This document shows positions 36,463 to 44,235 of a stretch of DNA of 64,000 nucleotides, one piece after another. This DNA comes from Bacillota bacterium (GTDB lineage Bacteria; Bacillota; Sulfobacillia; JAJYWN01). Each line of letters opens with the position of its first letter. Position 1 is the first letter of the stretch. A program made the position numbers and the translations under genes. Under the pieces are notes generated by a model, which was not told the DNA's origin, made no database searches, and saw only the letters and a program-made list of their open reading frames with translations. The stretch lies in the NCBI GenBank assembly GCA_021791495.1, contig JAJYWN010000064.1:167719-231718 (forward strand), in the 5' to 3' direction.

Positions 36463-37860
36463 GTGAACGATAGTCAAGGGCCGCAAGAGCCGGAAGCTCC
36501 CGGCATGGCGGAAACACCGCAGCCGAAGACCCCGGAACCGGAAACAACGGGTGCCGCGGAAACGCCGGGTTTGCAGACTGAGACTGAGACTGAGACTAAG
36601 ACGGAGACTGAGACTGTAGCGGAGGTCATTCCAGACTGGCCGCAGCCGGAAGTCGAACACACGCCGCGACGGGCGCGCGAAAGAAAGTGGAGAATACCAG
36701 GCCTGCGGGTGTCCGGTCCGCGGAAACCCGGTCTGGCGGCCATCATCGCCGTGGCCTTGATCAGCGCCATGCTGGGCGGTCTCGTCACCGGTACCATCTT
36801 AGTGAACGCCCCATCCCTGGCCGCCGCCTTGCCGCACTGGCGCAGCCCCGCCCCTTCCTTGGGTCTGACCAATACCTCGACCGGCACGACCTTGGTGAAC
36901 ACCTCGTATCCCTCGCTCCTTGAAGGCAGTTCCGGCACAGTCGTGAACGTCGCCCAGAAGGTCGGGCCGTCGGTGGTGAAGGTCACCAGCTACGGCATGG
37001 CGCGGAGTTTCTACGGCCGCTCCAGCCGGGAAGTGGAGCTGGGCAGCGGGTCGGGCTTCGTCATTGACGCTTCCGGATACATCGTCACGAACCAGCACGT
37101 CGTCGACGGCGCCACGCGCGTGGAAGTCAGTCTGGCGGACCAGAAGGCCATCCCCGCCGATATCGTGGGGCAGGACTCCGTCATGGACATCGCCGTTCTT
37201 AAGGTGAACAAGACCGGTCTCAGTCCGGTGGTCCTCGGCGATTCCGATAAGCTTCAGGTGGGCGAACTGGCCATCGTCATCGGCAACCCCCTTGGCCTCG
37301 ACCACACCGTGACTGTGGGCGTCGTCAGCGCCGTGAACCGCTCCGTCGAGGACCTCGGGGGAGAGCTGAACTACAAGGTCATCCAGACGGACGCCAGCAT
37401 CAACCCCGGTAACAGCGGCGGCCCGCTGGTCAATGGCGCCGGACAGGTGGTCGGCATCACCAGCGCCAAAGTGCAGGCGACCGGCGTCGAAGGCCTTGGG
37501 TTCGCCATCCCCATCAATACGGCTAAGAGTATCATCAATGAGCTGATGCAGAAGGGCAAGATCGTCCGGCCCTGGCTGGGCGTCTCAGTGGCCGAAGCCG
37601 ATTCGGCGGCCCAGTACGGAGTGCAGCTCGACCACGGGCTCTTGATCGTCCAGGCGGTGCCGGGCGGACCTGCGATCAAGGCCGGTATCAAGGATAACGA
37701 TATCCTCCTTCAGGTAGACGGTCAGAACATCGATACGTTTGCCAGGCTCCAGGCCATCCTGGCTCAGCACCGACCCGGTGACAAGGTAAAGGTCACCGTC
37801 AAGCGCGGCGACACGCAGTTGACCATCACCGTGACCTTGGAGGCTAAGAGCAGCACCTAA
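36463..37860 (+). CDS. HtrA/DegP-type membrane-anchored serine protease
   Basis: A 465-residue S1C protease with one transmembrane helix (LAAIIAVALISAMLGGLV) and a long acidic cytoplasmic head. The extracellular protease domain has the triad His212 (TNQHVV), Asp242 (MDIAVLK) and Ser318 (NPGNSGGPL). One PDZ domain follows (RPWLGVSV, then DNDILLQVDGQNID). HtrA proteins degrade misfolded envelope proteins. The head contains a hexanucleotide repeat encoding Thr-Glu pairs. GTG start after AGGAGGGACC. Two strong terminators follow. It could be called HtrA, DegP or HhoA; the sub-type is not resolved. Confidence 0.92.
   Translation: MNDSQGPQEPEAPGMAETPQPKTPEPETTGAAETPGLQTETETETKTETETVAEVIPDWPQPEVEHTPRRARERKWRIPGLRVSGPRKPGLAAIIAVALISAMLGGLVTGTILVNAPSLAAALPHWRSPAPSLGLTNTSTGTTLVNTSYPSLLEGSSGTVVNVAQKVGPSVVKVTSYGMARSFYGRSSREVELGSGSGFVIDASGYIVTNQHVVDGATRVEVSLADQKAIPADIVGQDSVMDIAVLKVNKTGLSPVVLGDSDKLQVGELAIVIGNPLGLDHTVTVGVVSAVNRSVEDLGGELNYKVIQTDASINPGNSGGPLVNGAGQVVGITSAKVQATGVEGLGFAIPINTAKSIINELMQKGKIVRPWLGVSVAEADSAAQYGVQLDHGLLIVQAVPGGPAIKAGIKDNDILLQVDGQNIDTFARLQAILAQHRPGDKVKVTVKRGDTQLTITVTLEAKSST
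36575..36616 (+). repeat. Seven-copy hexanucleotide repeat in the protease gene
   Basis: Seven tandem copies of AGACTG, with two imperfect ones (AGACTA, AGACGG), encode alternating Thr and Glu in the cytoplasmic head of the protease. Six-base units keep the frame, so slippage would only change linker length. Confidence 0.8.
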
Positions 37861-37917
37861 CCGTCCGGCCCGATCCACCTAACACCTAGCCCAAAACCGC
37901 ATCGAACGTAGAGTACC

Positions 37918-37953
37918 GCGCCCCGGGAACATCGTCCCGGGGCGCCGCTTTTT
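37918..37953 (+). terminator. Strong terminator after the HtrA-type gene
   Basis: An 11-bp stem of GCGCCCCGGGA with TCCCGGGGCGC and a 6-nt loop is followed by CGC and TTTTT. Confidence 0.9.
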
Positions 37954-37985
37954 GCCGTCCGCGAGTCCCTGTCGCGCCCCCTCGA

Positions 37986-38010
37986 CCCCGCCGATAGCTG
38001 CGGGGTTTTC
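37986..38010 (+). terminator. Second terminator in tandem
   Basis: CCCCGC-cgatagct-GCGGGG is followed by TTTTCTTTCC. It lies 33 nt after the first terminator and insulates the cytochrome gene from read-through. Confidence 0.75.
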
Positions 38011-38031
38011 TTTCCTGCAGCCGTGAAGGAC

Positions 38032-38060
38032 AAATGTCCCGTGACATTTTCGCAAATGTC
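38032..38060. promoter_or_regulatory. Three alternating half-sites spaced 11 bp, candidate operator array
   Basis: AAATGTC-ccgt-GACATTT-tcgc-AAATGTC: the middle half-site forms a perfect inverted repeat with each neighbour, and each 7-bp half-site starts 11 bp after the last, about one helical turn. It lies about 285 nt upstream of the cytochrome gene and downstream of two terminators, so it most likely serves that gene. The cognate regulator is unknown. Confidence 0.55.
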
Positions 38061-38343
38061 CCAGGATTTCAGAAGGAAAAGGTGTACTCTCCGGGGAATT
38101 AGCGCGTATCAGTGATAATGAGCACAATCCAATTGGTCTTTCAACTGAGACCGGAGGCCATGCCCCAAAGCCGGCTGGACGCAGGGCGAACAACGGGACG
38201 CCCGGAGAAAAGCGACCAGAGGATCGGGAGTGGTGTCCGGACCTTGCGCCCCAGGGAAGGGACGGGTGACTGGAAAGTATGGAGAAATGGCAGAGGTTTG
38301 TGCCCACCGGCACAATTAACAACAAAGAAAGGAGGGAAATGAA
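38061..38343 (+). other. Long leader region of the cytochrome gene
   Basis: About 280 nt without a convincing gene. It holds a possible -10-like GATAAT around 38115, a small GTGCC-cacc-GGCAC hairpin at 38300-38313 and a strong Shine-Dalgarno site (AAAGGAGGG) just before the cytochrome start. I looked for a cyclic-di-GMP or cobalamin riboswitch consensus and did not find one. A small plus-strand frame at 38112-38342 has no ribosome site and is not called. Confidence 0.4.
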
Positions 38344-40539
38344 GTGAAAAGATCCATGATTGGAGTAGGAATCGTAGCACTCCTCGTGTTCGGCGTTCTC
38401 ATGGCACTACCATCCGGAGAGGTGTATGCCAAGGCCGAATATGTGGCCAGCTTGACGGCAGCCTACCCTGGTTATTCGGCCTCATGCAACACGTGTCACA
38501 CGTCGAGCTTCGGGCTGAACTCCTATGGTCAGGCCTGGGTCGCCGCGGGCAAGGACTTTAAGGCCGCCCCGCCTCCCGGGGCCACGCCACCGGCGCCTCC
38601 GCCGACTACTACGACACCGCCGACCACGACGACTCCGCCTGTGGTGACGCCTCCTCCTCCACCGCCTCCGCCGGCCAAGGTCTATGACAAGACCAAGAAG
38701 TTCTGGGACTTGGAAGACAGCTGGGCGAAGGATGATGCGTTGCTCGTCGCCTCCCTCAACATTGTTAAGGGGTACGATGACAACTCGTTCGGCGTGGACA
38801 AGAACGTCACCAAGGCTGAACTGGCGACCATTCTCCTGAGGACCTTCGGTCTGAAAGAGCTGAAGCCGCAAGTCTCCTGGTTCAGCGATGTCAAGACCAC
38901 CGATTGGTATTACGGAGCGGTTCACGGAGTAGCCGGCACGGTAATGACGGTAGGGGCCGATACCTTCGGCCCGAACGCCAACGCCGACCGGGGCGCCGTG
39001 ATCGAGGGCCTAGTCCGGGGCGTGGGCCTGGCTAAGAAGACCTTGACCGTGGACGAACAGGCTAAGGCGCTGGCGGCCTTCAAGGACGCCGGCACCCTGA
39101 CCGCGGCCCAGGCCACCTACGTGGCTCTGGCCTCTCAAGCCGGTATCGTCAAAGGCGACAGCGTCGGTAACGCAAACGTCTCCGCCCCCGTGACCCGTGG
39201 CGAACTGGCGGCGATGATCGCCCGCCTATACACCCATCCCGTCGCGGGTGCGCCGCTCACCATGGCTTCCGCCTACGTGGGCTCGGAGACCTGCAAGACC
39301 TGCCACGCCGACGTCTACCTGAACTGGAAGGGCACCAAGCACGCCACCATGGTCCAGGACGCCAAGAGCCCGACGCTGTGGAACACGGCGAACTTCGCCA
39401 CCAACACCGCGTTCCAGCTCAAGGACGTCAAGTACGTCATCGCCCAGGGTCAGAGGTTCGTGGACAGTAACTACATGTACATGACCAAGACCTGGAACAA
39501 CGAGACTCGGACCTGGAACGACGCCAAGCCGTCCAACTGGCTGACCGGTTGCGGAAGCTGCCACACCACCGGCTACGATGCCACCACCAAGACCTTCAGT
39601 GAGGTAGGGATCGCTTGCGAGTCCTGCCACGGCGGCGGCAAGCGCCACGTCCTGGCGGGCGGCGGCGCCGACACCATCAAGGCCAGCGTGGACGTGGACT
39701 CCTGCTCAGCCTGCCACGGTGGCGACCGTCAGGTCGGCCAGCTCACGTCCATGAAGCACTACACGGTCTTCGCGGACAAGAGCGCGACCTCTGACCACTA
39801 TGGCACAAACTGCTTGGGGTGCCACAGCGCCACGGTCATGGTGGCTAAGGCCGACGGTAAGACCACCACGCCGACCTGGGCCGACTTCCAGACCAAGCCC
39901 GAGCTGAAGAACGACCGCATCGGTATCACCTGCGTAGTCTGCCACGACCCGCACAAGTACACGAACGATGCTCAGCTCCGCAAGGGCGAGACAGAAATCT
40001 GCACCCAGTGCCACACCGGTAGACTGGCTGCGACGGCGACCTCCTGGACACCTGGCGGCGAAGTCCACCATCCGCAGAAGGAAATGTGGGAAGGTCGCGG
40101 TGCCATCGGCATCCCGAACATGCCTTCGAAGAAGGAGATCAACTGCGTCGATTGCCACATGGTCGACGGGAACCACTTCTTCAAGGTCGGGACACCTGAG
40201 GTTACCCTGACCAGCCACGGCAAAGCCTATCAGGCCGACAGCTGCAAGAAGTGCCACGGCGAGATGACGAAGGAAGAGATCGAAGGCCGCGAGGCTTCGG
40301 TTGAAGCCCAGATGACCCAGATCGCCGACCTTCTGACCAAGGTGAAGGCGAAGATCGATGCCGCCAAGGCGGCCGGGACCGACGTCACCGAGGTCACCGA
40401 CCTCTACAACGCTGCTTTCACGAACCACAGCTTCGTCGAGGCCGACAAGTCCAAGGGCATGCATAACCCCTGGTACGTGGACGCCATGCTGAAACTCAGC
40501 CTGGATAACCTGAACAAGGCTGATGGCATGTTGCCCTAA
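38344..40539 (+). CDS. S-layer-anchored decaheme c-type cytochrome
   Basis: A 731-residue exported protein with ten CxxCH heme-binding motifs. Order: signal peptide (1-29), a single-heme segment (CNTCH at 48), a Pro/Thr linker (about 76-112), three SLH repeats (about 118-300), then nine heme motifs starting at Cys317, 403, 425, 454, 490, 530, 553, 601 and 634, and a helical tail with GMHNPWYVDAML. The entry YVGSETCKTCHADVYLNWKG is cytochrome c554-like and the tail recalls NrfA/octaheme families, but no CxxCK site is seen. SLH repeats should bind the protein to the cell wall, placing hemes at the surface. Extracellular or wall electron transfer is inferred. GTG start with AAAGGAGGG upstream. 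No cytochrome maturation genes lie in this window. Confidence 0.93.
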   Translation: MKRSMIGVGIVALLVFGVLMALPSGEVYAKAEYVASLTAAYPGYSASCNTCHTSSFGLNSYGQAWVAAGKDFKAAPPPGATPPAPPPTTTTPPTTTTPPVVTPPPPPPPPAKVYDKTKKFWDLEDSWAKDDALLVASLNIVKGYDDNSFGVDKNVTKAELATILLRTFGLKELKPQVSWFSDVKTTDWYYGAVHGVAGTVMTVGADTFGPNANADRGAVIEGLVRGVGLAKKTLTVDEQAKALAAFKDAGTLTAAQATYVALASQAGIVKGDSVGNANVSAPVTRGELAAMIARLYTHPVAGAPLTMASAYVGSETCKTCHADVYLNWKGTKHATMVQDAKSPTLWNTANFATNTAFQLKDVKYVIAQGQRFVDSNYMYMTKTWNNETRTWNDAKPSNWLTGCGSCHTTGYDATTKTFSEVGIACESCHGGGKRHVLAGGGADTIKASVDVDSCSACHGGDRQVGQLTSMKHYTVFADKSATSDHYGTNCLGCHSATVMVAKADGKTTTPTWADFQTKPELKNDRIGITCVVCHDPHKYTNDAQLRKGETEICTQCHTGRLAATATSWTPGGEVHHPQKEMWEGRGAIGIPNMPSKKEINCVDCHMVDGNHFFKVGTPEVTLTSHGKAYQADSCKKCHGEMTKEEIEGREASVEAQMTQIADLLTKVKAKIDAAKAAGTDVTEVTDLYNAAFTNHSFVEADKSKGMHNPWYVDAMLKLSLDNLNKADGMLP

Positions 40540-40606
40540 CTAGGGAAAGTAGTAGGAAGAACCGGGGCGCCACCCGTAGGTGGCGGCCCTGCGACAGACC
40601 CCAGAG

Positions 40607-40634
40607 GGGGGCCGGGCGACCGGCCCCCTTCTTC
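40607..40634 (+). terminator. Terminator of the cytochrome gene
   Basis: GGGGGCCGG-gcga-CCGGCCCCC is followed by TTCTTC, about 70 nt after the stop. The cytochrome gene is therefore transcribed alone. Confidence 0.8.
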
Positions 40635-40675
40635 ATGCAGGACAATGCGCGGGCGGGCCAGAAAACCATGGCTCC

Positions 40676-41566
40676 ATGGCTTACCTTTTCGCCTTTCTCG
40701 CCAGCCTCTTCTTCGCCACTTCGGGCGTGCTCATAAAGATCGCGGGCGACTTGCCGCCAGCCGAAATCGGAGCAATACGCCTGTTGAGCGGGGCCGTCCT
40801 CGTGGCCGCCGCGGCCTTGGCCACCGGCCGCTCCCTGGCGGTCCAGCCCGCCGTTCGACGCCGTTTCCTGGTCTACGGGTTCATCTTGGGCTTGCACTTT
40901 CTGCTCTATATCTGGTCTTTCTCCTTCACCAGCATCGCCCACGCCCTGCTCTTGGTCGATATGTCCCCGCTGTTCAGCGCCTTTCTCAGCCCGTGGCTGC
41001 TGAAGGAAGCTCCTTTGCCCGCGACCTATCCCGGCATGGCGCTGGCCATGGTCGGGGTACTGGTGTTGACCCGGTTTTCGCCGGAGATGACCTCACGGAC
41101 ACTGTTGGGTGACGGGCTGGCCCTGGCGGCCGGCCTCTGCTACGCCCTCTACTCCCTAGCCGGCCGGCGCGAAAGGCAGACGGTGCATGTCTTGACCTAC
41201 GCCTTCTGGGTGTACATGCTGGCAGGTCTGTTCCTGGTCCCCGTCGCCCTGCTTATGGGGGGCATGAAAGCGCCGGTGGGGCGGTCCCTGGGGGCGGCCC
41301 TACTGATGGGGCTACTGCCCACCGCCTTTGGCCACACCCTCTTCAATAACGCTCTACGCTACGGCCAGGCCACCTACGTCAACCTCATCTCCACGCAAGA
41401 AATAACCGGCGGCATTCTGCTCGGCTGGCTCATCATCCACGAGGCGCCTCCACCCGGAACCTATCTGGGGGGCGCTTTGGGGCTGACCGGCATCATCTGG
41501 ATGGTTCTGGCCGAAGGGCGTCAGCGACGGCGCGCCCGCCGCGAGATCCTTAGAAAGGCCACGTGA
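40676..41566 (+). CDS. EamA/DMT-superfamily transporter
   Basis: About 296 residues with ten hydrophobic helices in two EamA halves. The first half starts LFAFLASLFFATSGVLIKIA and the second starts at LLGDGLALAAGLCYALYSLA; LLPTAFGHTLFNNALRYGQA is a typical helix 7-8 region. It is probably a small-metabolite or amino-acid exporter of unknown specificity. ATG 40676 has no strong Shine-Dalgarno site. The 3' end overlaps the end of the convergent PBP gene by 17 nt. Confidence 0.82.
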   Translation: MAYLFAFLASLFFATSGVLIKIAGDLPPAEIGAIRLLSGAVLVAAAALATGRSLAVQPAVRRRFLVYGFILGLHFLLYIWSFSFTSIAHALLLVDMSPLFSAFLSPWLLKEAPLPATYPGMALAMVGVLVLTRFSPEMTSRTLLGDGLALAAGLCYALYSLAGRRERQTVHVLTYAFWVYMLAGLFLVPVALLMGGMKAPVGRSLGAALLMGLLPTAFGHTLFNNALRYGQATYVNLISTQEITGGILLGWLIIHEAPPPGTYLGGALGLTGIIWMVLAEGRQRRRARREILRKAT

Positions 41567-43787
41567 AGGGTAGTCGCAGGCGCGGTTGTCCCGGCGCGCT
41601 CGGCGTCGGGGCGGGGGTGGGAGCGGGTGTGCCTGGAGTTCCAGGCGTCTGGCCCGGGGCCCCGGTCAGATGATTGGTGGGGTCCACCGTCGTGGGCTGA
41701 CTTCCGGCCACGAAGACCTCGGTGATGGTCGGGCAGGTGGGGTTGGGTAGCAGGCCCGTCTCCTTGCAGATGACCACGTCGACGATACCCTGCGGTCGCG
41801 CGAAATCCAGTGGGGGCCGGCCGTCGAGGGCGTCGTGCATAAACTGGGCCCAGATGGGGCCGGCCAGGCGTCCGCCGACTTGGTTCACCGGCGTAGCCGG
41901 GTCGTCGAACCCCACGTAGACGGCGGATACCAGGTCCGGTGTGAACCCCACGAACCAAGCGTCCCTGTACTCGTCGGTAGTGCCGGTCTTCCCCGCCACA
42001 GGTCGCCCGACGGTGGGGGTGAGGAGCGACCCCGTCCCCGTCGGGTCATCCATGACGCTGCGCAACAGGCTGGTCATGATGAAGGCCGTCTTTTCGTCAA
42101 TGGCGTGGTACTGTTGGGGCCGGTTATCCTCCATCACCGCTCCGTAGTGGTCCTCCACCCGTATCACGGACATCGGCTCGGAATGAACGCCCATGTTAGC
42201 CAAGGTGGCGAAGCCGGACGCCATCTCCAAGGGTGTCACCGCGGCGGAACCCAGCGCGATGGAAAGGTTTGACTCGATGGGAGTCGTGACCCCCATGGCG
42301 TGCGCGTACTGGACGATACGGTTGGGGCCGACGACACTGCCCCATTTCACCGCCGTGACGTTATCGGAGATGGTGACGCCGCGGCGCATGGTCATGTTCT
42401 GGTAATGGTAAGGCTCGTTGCCGTAGTCCTTCGGCTGGTAGGGCGCCCCACCCGAGCCCGGGAAGGACACGGGGCCACAGAACTGGGTCGACGCCGCGGT
42501 GTAGCCGGCCTCGATGGCGGCCGAGTAGAGAAAGGGCTTGAAGGTGGAACCCGGCTGGCGAAAGGCCTGGTAGGCGCGGTTGAATTGACTTTCGCGGTAA
42601 TCGCGACCGCCGACCATCGCCTTGATGTGACCGTTTCGGGGGTCCACGGCCACCAAGGCGCCCTGGGGCTGAGTCACCCCCTGGTCGTCCTTCGTGCCGG
42701 CGCCAATGTTGGCCGTGAAGGACCGCTCGGCGGCGTCCTGCATATTGCCGTCAAGGGTGGTGTAGACGCGATAGCCGCCCGCGTAGATGTCGCGCGCCAC
42801 GTCGGGATGGCGGCCGCTGATCTCGGACAGGACGTATTGCACGAAATACTGGACCGTTCCGGCGCCGAACCCCGGACCGGTCACGCCCAAGGGTGTCGCA
42901 CGGGCGTCGCGGGCCTCGGCGTCGGTGACCTGCTTCAACTCGGCCATGCGGCTGAGGACGTAGTCCCGGCGGGCGCGGGCCCGGTCGGCGCTGTTGAAAG
43001 GGCTGTAGTACTCGGGGCTGCGGGTCAGGCCGGCGATCATGGCGGACTCGGGGAGAGTCAGGTCCTTCGCATGTTTGCCGAAGTAATTCCGGGCGGCGGC
43101 CTCGACGCCGTAATTCCCACTGCCGAAATACACCTGGTTAAGATACATTTCAAGTATCTCGGGCTTCGTGTACTTCATTTCCAGCTTGAAGGTGAGGAGG
43201 GCTTCCCAGAACTTCCGGGTGAAGGTCCGCTGCTGGGTGAGGAACATGGTGCGGGCCAGCTGCTGGGTGATGGTGCTGCCGCCCTCTACGATCTGACCGG
43301 CCTCGATGTCCTTCACGGCGGCGCGGGCCAGACCGATGAAGTCGATACCGCGGTGCTGGTAGAAGCGGACGTCCTCAATGGCGACGATGGCCTTCTTGAT
43401 CCAGTCGGACATGTCGGCCAGGGGCACGTCGATGCGGTTAGTTGTCGAAAGGCTGGCCACCACGGAGTTGTTGGTGTCGTAGAGAGTGGTGGGCACGGGC
43501 ATGGTCGGTGCCGGCAGGGGCGTGACATAGATTAAGGCCATGAAGGCAAAAAGCAGACCCACAGCGATAAAGGGCAGCAGGACGAGGGAACGGCGGTAGC
43601 GCCGGCGCCACCCCGAACCGGACCCCGAGCCAGCTCCCGAGCCAGCCCCAGCATTAGAATTCAAGCCAAACCAGTGGCCACGCCGCGTCCGCGCCTTGGC
43701 CTCGGCCCGGGTCTCAGCCCGCCACGGCACCACACCCTCTTTCTTGTCTTCAACTGCCTTTTCAGATCCCCGTTCATCTTCCGACAT
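41550..43787 (-). CDS. Class A penicillin-binding protein (PBP1a type)
   Basis: About 745 residues. A cytoplasmic Gly/Ser-rich head and one transmembrane helix (LVLLPFIAVGLLFAFMALIY) precede the GT51 glycosyltransferase domain with AIEDVRFYQHRGID and EGGSTITQQLARTMFL. The transpeptidase domain has SxxK in RQPGSTFKPF, SDN in TISDNVTA and KTGTTDEYRDAWFVG. The tail is Pro/Thr-rich. It polymerises and cross-links peptidoglycan outside the membrane. ATG 43787 has GAGGCGACGAA upstream; a longer open frame runs into the T-box region and is not credible. Confidence 0.95.
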   Translation of the reverse strand: MSEDERGSEKAVEDKKEGVVPWRAETRAEAKARTRRGHWFGLNSNAGAGSGAGSGSGSGWRRRYRRSLVLLPFIAVGLLFAFMALIYVTPLPAPTMPVPTTLYDTNNSVVASLSTTNRIDVPLADMSDWIKKAIVAIEDVRFYQHRGIDFIGLARAAVKDIEAGQIVEGGSTITQQLARTMFLTQQRTFTRKFWEALLTFKLEMKYTKPEILEMYLNQVYFGSGNYGVEAAARNYFGKHAKDLTLPESAMIAGLTRSPEYYSPFNSADRARARRDYVLSRMAELKQVTDAEARDARATPLGVTGPGFGAGTVQYFVQYVLSEISGRHPDVARDIYAGGYRVYTTLDGNMQDAAERSFTANIGAGTKDDQGVTQPQGALVAVDPRNGHIKAMVGGRDYRESQFNRAYQAFRQPGSTFKPFLYSAAIEAGYTAASTQFCGPVSFPGSGGAPYQPKDYGNEPYHYQNMTMRRGVTISDNVTAVKWGSVVGPNRIVQYAHAMGVTTPIESNLSIALGSAAVTPLEMASGFATLANMGVHSEPMSVIRVEDHYGAVMEDNRPQQYHAIDEKTAFIMTSLLRSVMDDPTGTGSLLTPTVGRPVAGKTGTTDEYRDAWFVGFTPDLVSAVYVGFDDPATPVNQVGGRLAGPIWAQFMHDALDGRPPLDFARPQGIVDVVICKETGLLPNPTCPTITEVFVAGSQPTTVDPTNHLTGAPGQTPGTPGTPAPTPAPTPSAPGQPRLRLPFTWPF

Positions 43788-43911
43788 TTCGTCGCCTCGC
43801 CCCGCGGCGCAGCGATGCCGCGCTGCGCCGCGTATTCCTGGGCTTATTGTGTCCCGGTGACGACGTTCTTGGTAGCTGCGCCTTTCCGAGACCATGCGGG
43901 GCAAATGCTGA

Positions 43912-43940
43912 TTGACACGGACTTGGGGCCCGCTTAGAAT
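43912..43940 (+). promoter_or_regulatory. Sigma-A promoter of the aspartyl-tRNA synthetase leader
   Basis: TTGACA (43912-43917), a 17-nt spacer and TAGAAT (43935-43940). Transcription should start near 43947 and read straight into the T-box leader. Confidence 0.8.
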
Positions 43941-43946
43941 AGAGCC

Positions 43947-44214
43947 AACCAAACGCGTCTCCGCCAGTGGCAGAGACGAATATCGTTCTTTCAGGCCTGA
44001 TGATGGGAAAAGTAAGCCGGGCCGTTGGTCGAAAAGAGAGCCGGGGGCGGTGGAATCCCGGCGGCCAATCCGGTTGAATGACGCCCCGGAAGGATCGCGA
44101 CCGGCCCACGTTACAGGGCCTTCCGAGGTCCACCTGATCGGATGCGACATAGGTGGGCGAATAAGGGTGGCACCGCGAGACCCCCCTCGTCCCTTAAAAA
44201 CGAGGGGGGTTTTT
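43947..44214 (+). promoter_or_regulatory. T-box riboswitch upstream of aspartyl-tRNA synthetase
   Basis: The T-box sequence GGGTGGCACCGCG lies at 44165-44177, preceded by AATAA, and the terminator follows directly: CCCCCCTCGT (44181-44190) with ACGAGGGGGG (44200-44209) and TTTTT. Upstream is a typical stem I with AGTA (about 44011) and AGAGAGCC (about 44036). After the upper stem the sequence reads GAAT-GAC-GCC, making GAC (44080-44082), an aspartate codon, the likely specifier. Uncharged tRNA would pair with the T-box bulge and prevent termination. The specifier choice is by eye and less certain than the T-box. Confidence 0.9.
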
Positions 44215-44235
44215 GTATTTGGAGGTCTGCGGTGT

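Noticed and set aside
38112..38342. A 76-codon plus-strand frame in the cytochrome leader.
   Set aside because: No Shine-Dalgarno site, no domain, and it runs into the ribosome site of the cytochrome gene.
38061..38343. A possible cyclic-di-GMP riboswitch before the cytochrome gene, expected from similar genes in other bacteria.
   Set aside because: The conserved GEMM segments could not be found in the right order.
42300..43535. A 411-codon plus-strand frame opposite the PBP1a gene.
   Set aside because: All penicillin-binding motifs lie on the minus strand; the plus frame has no domain.
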